This document shows, piece by piece, positions 35,170 to 47,637 of a stretch of DNA of 64,000 bases. The notes under the pieces were generated by a model. That model was not told the origin of the DNA. It saw only the letters and a list, made by a program, of their open reading frames with translations, and did not search any database. Numbering within the stretch: the stretch's first letter is position 1; each line of letters starts with the position of its first letter. Origin of the DNA: Tetmemena sp. SeJ-2015 (taxonomy: Eukaryota; Ciliophora; Spirotrichea; Sporadotrichida; Oxytrichidae); the NCBI GenBank assembly GCA_027382625.1, contig JAJKFJ010021279.1, positions 27,519-91,518 of the forward strand. Reading direction: 5' to 3'. The translations under genes were made by a program, and so were the position numbers.

Positions 35170-36225
35170 ATGTATAATGGAGTTGGACTGACCACGGCCC
35201 GTGGCTCAGGCACAAGTGGCTTTATTCAGAAGAACTTATCCTATGTGACCCCTGGCCAAAAGCCCAAAAACTTAGACTATGGCAAAATCCTGCAGCAAAT
35301 GAAGGTAAGATATTGAAACTTTCAAATACTTGTGTTGATCTTTTAATATAGGAAAATCCCCTGCCACCACCAAGACCACCTAATAAGGAGCTGATAGAGC
35401 ATGAGCAGAAAAGAAAGGTGGAAGCTTAGTTATTCAAACTAGAAAAAGAACTCAGAGAGCAAGGCAAACTTTCAGAAGAGGAAATTAAATCCGCCTTGAT
35501 TGAGGCAAGAGAGTAAATGTTGGAGAAGCTAAAAGTGGCACCTACCATAGTCAACACCAAGGATTCCCACTTGGCGCACTTGCAAAGTAAAAGTAAATGG
35601 AAAAGCTGAGGGGCGCTTTAAATATATCTGACAAGCATGAATTTGGAGCGGCTTTCGATTTAGAGCTTTAGGAAAACAAGAGATTGGACAGACTGGCAGA
35701 GTTAGATAGAAAAAGAAAGGAGTAAAAGAAGGAGCGTAAGGAAGCTAAAAAACTAAGGAGAGAGAAGACCTCTAAAAGTAACTTGAAATGATATAGCAAG
35801 GGAAAGCTTTGGAGTTAGAAGAGGAAATTAAAGATTCTAAGGGCAAAAGGAAAACAAGCAGGTCTCAAAGCTCATCAGAAGAAGATAAAAGTGCCGAGAG
35901 AGGGGACGAAAGGAAAAAGAGAAAGAGAAGTGAAAGTGATGAGAGCTCTAGTAAAAGAGACAAGAAAAGTAAGAAAAAGTCAAAGTCAAAGAAAGATAAA
36001 AAGGATAAGAAAAAGAGGAGCAAAAGCAGAGAATCAGAAAGATCAGAGAGAAAGATTAGAAGAGAGAGCAGAGATGAAAAAGGTCATGAAAAGAGAAGGT
36101 CGAGATCTAGAGACGATCATAAAAGCTAAAGGAACCGAGATAGATCTGATTCGAGAGATAGAAGGAGAAGAGACTCAAACTATAGTAACGACAGGCAAAG
36201 ATAAAGAAAGAGATCAAGGTCTTGA
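35170..36225 (+). CDS. Cwc21/SRRM2-type pre-mRNA splicing factor with RS domain
   Basis: Spliceosome-associated nuclear protein. The N-terminus MYNGVGLTTARGSGTSGFIQ...NLSYV is the signature of the Cwc21/SRm300 family. An intron of 47 nt (35305-35351, GTAAGA...TATAG) separates it from the cwf21 domain helix ELIEHEQKRKVEAQLFKLEK. A conserved-looking C-terminal block MEKLRGALNISDKHEFGAAF follows, then a K/R/E region and a long RS/RE/KS-rich tail (about 35850-36220) ending RQRKRSRS with TGA at 36223-36225. Two small frame offsets at about 35575-35600 and 35770-35785 show further very short IESs or indels. The RS tail fits binding to other splicing factors. Divergent from the Q-rich gene, with 167 bp between starts. 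Confidence 0.85.
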
Positions 36226-36326
36226 TGCAATAAAAATGAATAAAAAGATTTTAATTAAAAACTAAATACCTTTTAAAAATAAATTACACTTATCTCAAAG
36301 AATCATAATTTAAAGCAAATATGAAA

Positions 36327-37563
36327 TCAACTGAATAAACGGTTTCTTTGTTTAATCTTTATTTCACTGTCGTAAATTCTAGAGAGAGTAGAATGGCGTT
36401 TTCCCTATTCAGCAGTAATGACCTTCCTTTCAATCTTCTAAGATCTTTTATCTCCTGAGCCTTCTAAATTGTAGATGCTCTTAGCAATAATATCTTTCTA
36501 GTTAAACTGCTCTTTTGAAGTTTGGCTTTATTCTTTTTCGCTGTCATTTACTCAAGGCCTGGTACCTCGTCTATATTTTAGAGATTTAGATTTCCTCTCG
36601 ATTTAAGGTTGGTTTAAGGTCGAACTGCTTGACTCTTAAATCAAACTTTTTTTAGTAATTAAATAAATAACACTCCTCGCAAAGAAGAGCTATTTACCTG
36701 AGGCGCTAGGAGTTATAACATGACGATCGTTTTGAGTCTTTTAGAGAACTGTATTGAATTTTTTATATTCTTCATTTAGGAGAGCTAGGCCTTTATTTGA
36801 GGACTTTCAAAGCTTGAGTGGCAGCACTGACTTAAGATGCTGAATTCTAGAGCTAGGATTAACTTTAAGAAGCCTGGATAGTTTTCATTTAAGTCTATTG
36901 CTCTTTCAAGTGCTTGAAGTTAAAAACTCTACTATGTTACTAGACTGATGCCCATGCTGTATTATTTTTGGAACTCTAGGGAAAATTTCTTGAAGCTGAG
37001 TTATTTTGAGTGGTGCTTGATAAGACATCACTTTTTAGGGCTATTTAATTTTGATTGTAATAAGACTTCAGTGCGCTCTAACTCTGTGTTCCACTCAGAT
37101 CTCTTCTATGTTCCTTTATTGGGTTGAGAACTTTCGGAAGTCTGAGGTTGAGATTCTCGTCAGGAATAACTTAAGCAGGCATAGTCATGCCCCTAGTAGT
37201 TGAGAACCTACTTTTAAGTGTCTTTATTCTCATGTTTCTTCTCTCCTCCTCGCTTTTAGTTTCAAAGCCATCACTTCTTTGAGATCCACTGCTTAAAAAT
37301 GTAAAAAGTTTATGAAATAAGCTCATACTTGAAGGAGAATTTTACTTTTCTTGAGAGACCAATTACGTTAGCGACCGAAAACTTAAAAGAAAAATAAGAG
37401 TATAATGGTAAATCTTCCTCTTGAGGCTTTAGATTTCTTAATTTAATTGAGGGCAGTAGAGAAATTGTTAACATTTATGTTCTAAGAAAATAAATAAGTT
37501 CTGCTATCCTCTGTGAGCTGCCTTTCTTGTATCAACAACGACTGTCTCTTATTTATTAGCCAT
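36327..37563 (-). CDS. Hypothetical polar protein, possibly the 3' part of the upstream coiled-coil gene
   Basis: As read, it starts MANKQETVVVDTRKAAHRGQ at 37563 and ends LSRIYDSEIKIKQRNRLFS at TGA 36327-36329. The body is basic, S/Q/N-rich (NMRIKTLKSRFSTTRGMTMP, ALKSDVLSSTTQNNSASRNF). A clean intron occurs near 36650-36700 (GTAAATAG...AAAAAG). No domain recognised. The apparent start lies only 24 bp from the upstream gene's stop, and both carry a GCTCA repeat (37629-37625 and 37518-37514). Excising 37519-37629 would fuse the two genes in frame (TSAAHRGQQNL), so this may not be an independent gene. Confidence 0.5.
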
Positions 37564-37587
37564 CTTCAAAGGTTCAAAAGTTAATAA

Positions 37588-40500
37588 TCAATTTATTTAT
37601 TAAGCTTACAGTCTGACTGATCTATGAGCGGCTGATGTGAATGCGTGCTGGATTATTGTCTGTAGGAATCTTTAAGTTAGCTCGACTCCTCCACTTGTCA
37701 CTAGCTATTGAATCTGTCTGAGCCCGTCAATCTTAATTTAAAATAGAGATGAAATTTTTTTTGTTGTTGAATAATCTGATGCTTCACATCCTTTGAAGTA
37801 ACTTGTGAATCGGGTTATTTGTGAGCCAAACTGATCAAGTTGATTATGTAGACCCCTTCGTAGAAAGAATCAAACTCATTGATGATATCGATAGTGCTCA
37901 CCAGCTCAGGCGTCCAGTTCCAGTTAATTAGCAAAAAGAGGATTCTACTCGTAGATATTATATCAGCTTATTAAATTTTACATTTGTGTAGAAGACAATA
38001 ACAAACTTTGTTAGAAGCTAAGCTGAAATTCTTTGAGGAGAACCCCCAGTTCAAAGGAGTTGAGGATCATTTTTTCTTTCCGTAAAGTTTATCTCTCAGC
38101 CTCTTATCGAACTCTATCTTTTCTTTCTCATATTGATTGGCCAAAAATGAGTTTTCATTAAAGTCTTGTGCCTCATATTGCTCTGTTATAGTTTATTACT
38201 TTGTAAATTTATTTATCTTCTTAATCTGACTCTGATTTAGCTTGTTAATCGCCTCCTCATAATGTTTATTGAAATTCTTTTAAGAGATTTCATACTCGCA
38301 TTTAGGTTCTTGATGCAACTCATTCTTTATATTTTCAACCAAGTCTTGCTTATTAAGGTCTATCTGAAACACTATCATCTTCAGATGAAGTACAAATTTC
38401 CAAGACTCCACCATCTTCCTTAGTGCTTTCTGCAATCCTATCTTTAAAGTATTTGCAGTATCCAATGGCTAATCAAGTAACTTCTACTACTCCTCTATCT
38501 TTCTCCATAGCTCGAGCATTTCAGCTTTCTTCGGATTTCTAACCCTATTTAGCTAGCTTGAATCTGCCTCATTTATCTCTCCTTTCTACTTGAGCTTTAT
38601 CAAATTTTCTAGCTGCTGATTTCTCTTTCTATTCTTCAGCTCATTGGCACTCTTTTGCAGGTTTAAGATATCATCCTAGGCTCTTTTCATGAAAGAGTCC
38701 TCCAGCTCACTCTCTTCATTTTTCTCCTTGCCTGAAAGGGTGTCCTCGGACTATTCAACCTCAGATATTTATCTTTTGTGTCTGTTCGTAGCAGCATCTC
38801 CACCATTTTTGAAATCCATGCTTTCTATTTTGATAGTGGCAACTAGGTTATTAGTACTGATCTTAGTTCTCTTCGTCACTAACATTTAAAATATTAAAGT
38901 GGAAAATACTTTGTACTCTATACAAATTAAACTACCTTTTGGTATATGCCGACCATACTAAGAAACTAAGGCGGAAAATGTTCTTCTCTTAAAGTTATGG
39001 GAAGATAGTCTCTAATCTTAAGAATCTTCGCACAAGACTTTAAAGCAATATCAGTCATACGAAGCTTCAGCTGCTTAACGAATTCTCTGTACTCGAGAAT
39101 CTATTCTCGCTTTTCAGTTATCATAATTTGTAGAGTGACTAGCTCTTCTTTCGTAAATTTCAATTAGAAGGTATTTTACTCATCTCCAGATTTTATTTGA
39201 AACTAAAAAAGTATTGAGGAAAAATAAACTTCTATCTTTCACTGAATTCTTTTCCAAACTTTGCATATTAGAGTTAGTTATTCAAGTTCTCTATGTTAAA
39301 TTTTCTCTTTGAAAGACTCTCAGTCTGTTCTCTAGACTTAATTTGAAGTGACTAATTGAAGATTGTCTTCTCCTCTAGGAATTCAGCCAATGACTACAGG
39401 CTTTCGAAGTTGATCTTGTCATTTTCATGATGAGCCTCCACCTTGCTTGCAACTATCTCATTAATTTCTGGAGTCATTTGATTAAAGTCATAGTTCTTCG
39501 AGAAGTGATCTCTCTCATGCTGGTAATTTTCAAGAGCCATCTTTACTTCGAACAAATCCAAGTTGGAACTGGAATGCCTATGCTGGTGCTAAATAGTCAA
39601 AATCTGACTCTACTTCAAATCCTCCTCCCTCTACTTTTAGGATTTGAAGTATCTCAATATCTGAGCAAGGAGCTAAGTATCTAGTAGATAGTAGACTTCG
39701 TTCATCCTCACTCTATAAAGTTCTCTCTTGAGTCTCTCAATATTGATGTCTTTGTTATGCCTTTTAAGATCTTCAAGTTTCTTCTTTGCCTCTTGATACT
39801 TGTTAGACTTTTAAGTGACCATGAATTTCATAGCCTTCACTTCGCTCTCTTGATGCTAAAGTTCTTGATGCTTTAGCTTAATCTTCTCTTAATTTTTAAC
39901 CTTGACATCAATCAAATTTAACATAAATAGAGTTGATGCTATGCATAGATAGATAATTTTAAAATTTTCCTTGCACCTTGTGAAACCACTTACTGAGGTA
40001 ATCATAGAGGTTTAATTCAAGAAATAGGCTTGCTTCATGCTATCAGTCATATTGATGATCTTTCTGAATTCTGGAACGCGATGCTTATACTTCTGATAGT
40101 CAAAGAGTTTTTACTTCTTAAATCTGTCAAGGACCAATTCCATTTTCAAAGACTCTGCCGTTTCAATCAATTCTAGCTCCTCTAATTCTTAAAATTTCTG
40201 TGAAAGAAAAGCAAACTTCTCGCTTAGTTGTTCTACTGAGCTAGAATTGAGAAATTGATCATAGCCTTTATGTATAGAGATATCGTTTTCACCTCCTCTC
40301 ATCAAAGACTTTCATAGATTGGGATGCGAAGAGATTAGAAGAGGACTTTCCCAGCATATAAGACTTTGAGGAAAAAGAATATGGAGATTAAAGATTGGCT
40401 TAAGACTTGTCTAAGATCCTCTTTTTCTTATTTGTCTGATCCATTTCTTGCTGTAGCTTCTATAGAATCTCTTCTTTTTATGAAAGCTCAAACTCTATCT

Positions 40501-41016
40501 TATTAAGCTCGTTCTTTAGAATTTATTCTTAAGTAGGAGCTAAATCCTTCAAAAGAACTGGACTCTTCAAGTGAAACTGGAAACTTCTTTCACTAACGCT
40601 ACAGTCTAACGAATTGATTGCATTCGAATCAGTAACTATTTTTTATCCAGTAGCTATATTTTGAGTTCCATTTACTTGTATTTTCTGTAAATTAGAAAAC
40701 GCTCTGACTTAACTGGATGACTAAGATACTCTGTTAGTTGTGTCAGATTACCGAGATGAACCTTAAAATCTCACACTTTTCTAGCCCTTTTAATCTATAC
40801 TCATTATTCAGCAATTTAATGGTATTTTTAAGGGTGTTTATCTTGATAAAGATACAATTACTCAGCATACTTACTTTGAATCTCAGCTTGCGCAGCAAAT
40901 TTACTCAACTTTCTTGGACTTAAAGCAGTGCTTTGCTTCTACTTTGATGGTGATTGGGATATCAGTTCTTTATTGGGGATGTTTAAGTTACTATTGAACA
41001 GACTATCTGAAGACAT
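37588..41016 (-). CDS. Coiled-coil protein
   Basis: Starts MSSDSLFNSNLNIPNKELIS at 41016. A polar head is followed by long helical, charged stretches from about 40560 to 38090: QEQILKNELNKIEFELSQKE, EEILQKLQQEMDQTNKKKRI, KLKHQELQHQESEVKAMKFM, SNKYQEAKKKLEDLKRHNKD, EKEKIEFDKRLRDKLYGKK. A less helical part (ELVSTIDIINEFDSFYEGVY) and QQLVTSGGVELTQRFLQTII close the protein, with an apparent TGA at 37588-37590. Frame shifts show several unresolved IESs. Such coiled coils are typical of ciliary or basal-body proteins, but I cannot name it. It may continue into the gene at 36327-37563. Confidence 0.6.
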
Positions 41017-41303
41017 TTCTATTCTATAATTATTCTTAATTTCATCTGCTGGATGTTTTCTTGTTTCATCTTAAATAAATATGAGTGCATGAGTGCAGTA
41101 GAATTTCTGCTATAAGAGCAGTTAAAACCGAGTTTGTAATTAATTAATAGAATATTTCTGGCAATAACAGCTTTTTAAATCCTTACAACGACTATATTAT
41201 CTATAGAATTTATTCTAAACAATAATGCCATTTTATTGATTATCAAAATGTTAAGATAACAAGCCAATGCTCAAATTTTAGCTCAAAGACAATCTTTTTA
41301 AAG

Positions 41304-42858
41304 ATGAATATTTTAATTTTCTTAAATAAACAAGGTCTTTTGAGAAAAAGCGCTACTTTACCTGCTCAAAAACTATAAAAGAACGCAAAATAACCTGCAG
41401 TAGTAAGCCAAAAGAGAATCGGAGCTCCAGTTGAATCTAAAATCCTTAAAAAGGCTTCTACAATAGTGCTGGGCGATATCACAAATAGAACCGAAAAGTT
41501 CACCAAAGCAACTAATGCAATGAAAAATTTACTATAATATTGTTATAATAATGAGCAGCGGCGGAGCAAAGCGCAAAATCAAACAAAATGAAAAAGAGCA
41601 GATATCGATCATGAAAGAAAGTAAGGATTCTCTAAAACTATTCATATCTAATTCTCTTCACTTAGATAAGCTCTTTTCTTTATATTTAAGCGCTTGAACA
41701 GTGACAGTCTATAAAAGACACAAACAAGAGTGAGATTCTCTGGCTACTCTGGAGCAAGGGACAGTTCAGATGGTAAAAGTGTTAGAACAGCTATCAGCAC
41801 AAGACAAACTACTAGCGATAAAGCAAATTCCAAGAAGAGAGCCCCTATTTGTAATCAATCCTTTCCCGTTCTCAATAATTCTATAGGCAGCGTAGATAGA
41901 TACTTCAACTCTCCCTTTTCTTCAAATAACAAGAGAGTTAAGGACTCAAATGGCGCAAATTCAAATAAAGTTAGTAGCTTTGAATCTGAAACTATATTCT
42001 CTGCATAAAACTATGAAAACTGCGTTATATGCACATAATTAGACTTTTTGTTCGTTAATTTGTTCTAAGTGGCTCTGTAAACTCTGTAAAGCATGGAACC
42101 AGCAATCGCAGATAGAGTGTAGGAGTAGCTGTGTCTTCGTTCAATCAATAACAAACTCTGAGAGAAGATATTAGCTTGAGACGCCCAGCCAGTCAAGGAA
42201 GATTAAGTATGCTGCCTGGTTAGAGACCTCCTGCTTACCTGGCCGCAGCTCATCATCAAAAGCAGATTAAGCATTCCACCTTGTCTAATATTTTTAAAGT
42301 TACTTATGATGAATTAGTTAGTCTCTGGAAGACAAATGCACTGGAAATAAGTTGAGCTTCTAGCTATATCAAGATAAGGACTTGCCTTTCTTGAACTCAA
42401 GCACAGAAATGGGCACAGTGATCAGGAAAACTATCATTGATGGAGATGTGGATGACGATTGCCAAACTGATCAAGAGCAAAGAAGCGATGCAAAAGATAT
42501 GCTCAGGAACGAACTCACACTTGCAATCAATAAATACATCTCAGACAAGAAAGATGGAGTACATGGAAACTTCATCAAGAACAAAAGTTTGAAGTTTTAA
42601 TATAGTTGTGTAGATATTTTTAAAGAACTTAAATGCTTACAAGAGATTTGCAAGAACACCTTTCGAATGAACCTAAGAGCAAATCGAATGAGATATGGCT
42701 TGATAATCAACCAATATCTTATAGAATGTCATAAATAGACCTTATTATACTCTATAAGAGATACTGCCCTTGCATCGTAAATGATGAAGCAGTATTTTGT
42801 AAAAGCAGCTCCTAATTTATTTCGCTTTTCTGCGAGACAGCAAAGTCTGTCTTAATGA
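41304..42858 (+). CDS. Hypothetical protein with LGDITN motif
   Basis: The start is uncertain: ATG at 41304 is in frame, but another at about 41251 (MLRQQANAQILAQRQSF) could be joined by an IES. The N-terminal part reads APVESKILKKASTIVLGDIT and NRTEKFTKAT. The LGDITN motif is reminiscent of mitotic cyclin N-termini, but no cyclin box follows. The middle is S/N/R-rich (SSDGKSVRTAISTRQTTSDK, ASQGRLSMLPGQRPPAYLAA). The C-terminal region is helical: DAKDMLRNELTLAINKYISD, MNLRANRMRYGLIINQYLIE, then LFRFSARQQSLSQ and TGA at 42856-42858. At least three frame changes (about 41540, 41690 and 42350) need IES removal. A cell-cycle role is only a guess. Confidence 0.55.
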
Positions 42859-43252
42859 AAGCAAACAAAGTATGATAACGAAGAAGTATATGATAAATAG
42901 ATTTCTGATAAATGCACTTTAAAAACAATGATTTTGTGAACTAGTTTGCATAAAATTTAAACTGAATTCTTTCTCTAATTTAAATCAAAGTTAATTAAGT
43001 TAAATTACAAAGCTATTATTTTAAGCCTCTAACTTCTTATCAAATATTGCTTCATTTAGTTTTGAATTTTTTTTCAAATTTTACAAGATTGATTCAGCCA
43101 ATATTATACAATCAATCTTCTTCGAATAGCATCAATTACTTGCTTATCCTAAATTAAGCTTAATCTTACTCTTTGAGCATATAGTTTATACGAATTTGCT
43201 CAAGATAATATTTTAAACTGCCCATCATCATTCTTGTGGAATTTTCCATGAT
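42859..43252. other. AT-rich spacer between convergent genes
   Basis: About 390 bp, rich in short A/T runs. No coding frame, inverted repeat or other element seen. Confidence 0.5.
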
Positions 43253-45551
43253 TCAATACTCTTCTTCCTCCTCTCCATCGTCTGAAGATGGGTCTTTAGT
43301 GGACTTATCCTTATTTTTCTTCTTATCAGTTCTCTTAATGATTTTTTCATAGTAGTTGTCGTAGAGTGATTCGGAAACATAGAGCTCGTAATTAGTTAAC
43401 GCTAAGAAAGGTGCTCTCGAGCTAGTTCACAGCCTTGTGAGGGTATATATCTAAAGCATCCGAGAAGTCTCTGTTCCACAGACTATATAAATGGTTAAGA
43501 AAATAATGACTTCATTTCGAAAGGGAAGAGGCCTTTTCATCAGAAAAGAGCTAAAGAGAGATACACGTAATTTTTGTACTTACTTCACATCCTCCCAAAA
43601 TTTAGCAGCTAGCAAGATTGCTGTGTAGCATATAGGCTTCCAGTTAAATGACAGAATCTGAACTCCTCCTTTCTTCTATAGCAGAGAATGAGATAATACT
43701 TTAATACTTACTGCTAGTCTTTCTATAAATATGAGTGAGAGTAGACACACTTCATTAGAGAGCTTAATTCTATTTATAATTTTCATGATGAAAACCTCCA
43801 CTACTTTTTAATGAGGTGCCTGCTCTAGATCTTCCTTCCTTTCTTTTGTGTCTTCGATGTTATACACGAATAAAGGCTTCTTCTTGGAGACTGAGAAGCC
43901 TTATGCGTTCGAATCGAATCTCCCTCTTCTCTTTGCATAGAGCTTCTCATTAAATATTTAAAATGGTAAAGAGTCATAATTCAATACACTATAACTCTAA
44001 ATTAAACAGAATTGAAGATTGCTTGACTTCCCAACAGCAGAGTTAGTCCTTGGTTCTTGGGAGTGGTTTTCCCTCAGCATCAACTCTCACTATAACTCTG
44101 TTCATGAACTGAACTATGAGCTTGTGAATTATAACGCTAGTCTTGTAGATAATTTCTCTACGCGAGAGTTTATACTCTTAGTGAATATTTTCTTTTGCCT
44201 ATCTTTCTACACTAGCTTGTCAAAATGATAAAGAAGAACATATATGAAATAAGCTTGAGTAATTTCTTTCTTCTCTCTATGAGCTGACATTTTCTTTCTG
44301 TTGACACTACTGAGTAAGGAAAATGCCGATATTCTAAGATGGAATGTTTTTGAGCTAGATGCAACAGTCCTCAAGATCTGGTGGTGCCAAATTCATTATG
44401 TCTTGATTACTCTAAACTCCTCTAAGAGGAGCTTGAAGAAATTCATTTTATGTGCATATCTGGTCGATAGATTGAACACATGCTGAGTTATTGAGGTTAT
44501 TCTCAGAAGTGTTACCTCCTTCTCAGTCTGATGTCATACGTTCTGCTTTCGTGCGTTTGTGTGGACTGTTAAAAATACTCATTCAATCATTTCAAATACA
44601 AATTTATTGAAGTGTAGTTGCTCTGATTGCGTTAATTAATGGGACAGCTTTCGTTGATAAAGAACTTAGATATTTAATGGTTAGCGGTCATATTTTTTAC
44701 TCTTCTCTGTGACCAGACATGTCCCTGTACTTGCAACTAAGTGTGCAACTGGAACAGTCCTTGCTTTGATTTGGCTGCGATAAGGTGTCGTCCTCTTGGG
44801 CCAGGAAAGATCCATTAGTTAGAGATTATTTCGACAGACTCGGGGAGTTAGAAACTTCCGTCAGTGTTCCATCCGTCTGAGAGAACAAATATCTATGTAG
44901 CATTTAATGCTTCTGATATTAATTTGTTTGAGAGAATCCATGTTCTCTCTTAAATAATTGGAGGAAATTGCTGCTCATACTTTCTTGGTCAATAATCTGG
45001 TCCTTTATCAGGTCGTCGTAATTTAGGTCGTAGCCCTCGCTCTAGTCTGATTCATCTCCACCTTCAGATATAACTCGGTGGAAAACATCCTTGCATTGGC
45101 AACTTGAATGTGAATCACCACTTTTTTGTGAAAGCCTTGAGGAAGCTGGTCCCTTATTAAAAATACAATAATTCTTTCAGATATTTATTGCTGCGGCGGT
45201 CATCTAGGTCCCTGTAAAATCTTTTGGTGGAACACATGGAGTAAGAGATCTGCAGCTACTCATTGATAGACCCCTTGGGCTTAAGTGAAATTTCATTATG
45301 CTTGAACTGGTGATGGAACTTTGTATCATTCATCATTTCTTAATGATCACTATCAGTTATAAGTGATTTGTTACATCATGATTGTATTTGATGACCTCAG
45401 GTAGATCAGAGTAGCTGACGACTTCCTCTTCTTCTTTGGCTGTTGCAATTGATGGAGCATCCTTCCTTATGCCTCCCTCTCCGTGCCTTTGCGGGCGGAG
45501 ATTGCTTTGGTGGTCATCAATAGGAGCACAATTTCTAAATGAGTTACCCAT
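43253..45551 (-). CDS. Cyclin Y-like (PHO80-type) cyclin
   Basis: Regulatory subunit of a cyclin-dependent kinase. The protein begins MGNSFRNCAPIDD; animal cyclin Y also begins MGN and is myristoylated, tethering it to membranes, so the same is likely here. The cyclin box is recognisable from about 43840 to 43440: KVVEVFIMKIINRIKLSNEV, LLSLIFIERLAKKGGV, LSFNWKPICYTAILLAAKFW, EDVKYWNRDFSDAL, then NYELYVSESLYDNYYEKIIK. The acidic tail DKSTKDPSSDDGEEEEEY ends at TGA 43253-43255. Introns of the GTAAGT...TATAG type lie at about 43680-43715 and after WEDVK. The region 44,000-45,300 is broken into several frames by IESs, and a short offset sits before the TNYELYV segment. Family call is good; the kinase partner is unknown. 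Confidence 0.82.
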
Positions 45552-45640
45552 TTATTAATACAGATTATATAATCAATCCATTCAATCCAAAAATTGATTA
45601 AGAATCTCTTCCTCTCCGACCAAATTTTCAAAAAAGTATA

Positions 45641-47539
45641 ATGGATTCCCTCACTCTAATTTGCTTAAATCATCAAGTAACGTTCACTAAAATATTCAGG
45701 GAGAAGATATTTCCTAATGAAGTTTATTTGAGGGAGAAAAATGGAAAGAGACAAAGCCAAGAAGGAATAAGAAGAACAATTTAAAATAAGTACCACAACT
45801 TAAGAGAGAACATTACGACTACTTCTAATATTGAAACCTAAATTTAGCTCTAAATAATATATATGATTCAGTCAGAGCAATTAAATCAGGTTAAAAGAGA
45901 TGTGTAAGTATCCGCATCCTTACATTTAAATTTAATATGATGATGAGAGAGAGACTTAGTTTAAATTATTAATTACATTATTAGTTTAGTTAATTAAAAT
46001 CCTTAAGTAGAGAATTAAAACATGGAGTCAACTTAATTATAATTTAGAATGATTTTGTAATTAATTAAACTTGTAAAATCTGTAGGAAGGCCGCTTCAAA
46101 TTTCTGCTCAAAGTGCAAAGTAGTGTGCTACTGCAGCAGAGATCATCAACTCGAAGATTGGAAGGAGCATAAACTCATTTGCAAGAGCTTGCTTACTCTC
46201 AGAGAATCTTAATGCTATATTTTAGTTTAAATTATCTTAGTTGTAATAAAAGGAGGAGGAAGTGACCGCAAGCAGCAATTTCAACAATAAATAGGCGCCA
46301 AATCCTACAATTACCAAGTCTAAGAACTAATGAAACATTTATATTTGAGAAGAATATTTTAAAGAAAGCATCTGAAATGATAGACAAAGATAATTTGAAG
46401 AGCAACGAATCAGTGGGTACTTTCAGATGGAATGACTCAGTCAAACTTATTGATACTCCAAGTAAATTTTATCTTTCAACTCATAAATTAGAGTTTTAGA
46501 ATGAGCATAGGCTGCTTCTGAAATCATTAAGTGAAGGCTGGCAAACTTATTTTTAAAACATATACGCGTCTATTTTAAGTAGTTGTGCTTATAAGTTTTA
46601 TTTAGGAGTGAGATTTGAAGAGATTGCGAATCAAGCAACAGGAGAGATAAACATACAGCCTCATTAAATGGATGGGTTATCTTTTTCAATGACTCTAGTC
46701 CATTTGATAATGCTACAACGTCTCTTTCTAAAAGAAAAGATTGTCATCATTATCATGGGAGCAACTGGTAAAGATTAGAATCTTCTTTTTTAACCTTTAC
46801 CTTTTATTAAATAAAGCAGAGGAGAGAATATTTGTGAAGTCAAATTACTATGAAGAGCTGACTAATTTCTTCCCAAAGACTACTTTCTAGTTTTACTTTG
46901 TGGGTCCAGAGCTTTCAACAGAGAGAAATAACACCTCCCATAAAATTAATGAAAGACTGGAGGGCCATTTCTTCAGATGTTCAATTTAGGAATTCCTTGT
47001 CTCGTAAAATCTAAATCCATAATCACTAATTGATGATTAGCATATTCAGGATTTGTTTCCTCCTGAGAGCACTTTCTTTTTGGGATATAATCCAGGCTTC
47101 GGCTCTGGTTACGACCTCTTATTAAATTCTTGGTGCGTTGATCTGATTAGCTTACTTGAGTTGAACCTACCAGTTATATTCACACAGGCAAATGACTATT
47201 CAGTAAATTCAATCAACTATATTTTCATAACACGTTTTATAGGACTTGAGAGGGGAGACTCGAGCCTTGAGTGTGATATTCGAAGATAAGATAAACTTTT
47301 TCATCCAACCTCAGGAAAACCCATTCAGAGCAGCTACCCACTACCATGAGGAGGGCAAGAGAGAAACCTCATGGAGTTGTAGTAACACTCATTTCTACGG
47401 CTTCAGGGGCTGGAAAAGTAACAATGAAGAACCACAGAGAATGAGTGTCAAATAAGTCAGAGATAACCTCAAGAGTAAAAAAGGACAGGATCTGCTCAAA
47501 GAACTCCTATTTTACTTGAATGCAGGAGGAAATATGTGA
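45641..47539 (+). CDS. MYND zinc-finger protein of the Mss51 type
   Basis: Starts MDSLTLICLNHQVTFTKIFR. After an intron/IES of about 180 bp comes a MYND finger (about 46090-46200): FCSKCKVVCYCSRDHQLEDW, with the cysteine pairs and terminal histidine/cysteine in place although the first Cys pair is only partly visible. The C-terminal part matches Mss51-like proteins: NFFPKTTFQFYFVGPELSTE, PPESTFFLGYNPGFGSGYDL, NSWCVDLISLLELNLPVIFT and INFFIQPQENPFRAATHYHE, with TGA at 47537-47539. Yeast Mss51 acts in mitochondrial COX1 translation; other eukaryotic relatives have diverse roles, so function here is open. Joins at 46200-46300, 46770-46830 and 47210-47280 are approximate. Confidence 0.75.
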
Positions 47540-47637
47540 ATTAAACTTCATATCATTTCTACTGTTAATTTCGAATGCTAACTTCTTTAAGTAGATTTTA
47601 TTTTAATTGAGCAAGTTAGTTGTTAGGAAATAAATAA

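Noticed and set aside
37985..38085. A protein-like + strand reading (LLEAKLKFFEENPQFKGVED) inside the minus-strand coiled-coil gene, considered as an inverted germline segment (scrambled gene).
   Set aside because: Its 3' end is antisense to the coding lysine run YGKKK of the minus-strand gene, no inverted pointer pair was found, and the minus strand is in one frame on both sides of the stretch. Most likely an antisense artefact.
41445..41520. Calling the + strand gene at 41304 a mitotic cyclin because of the LGDITN motif.
   Set aside because: No cyclin box follows in any frame, and the C-terminal half is a different, helical sequence.
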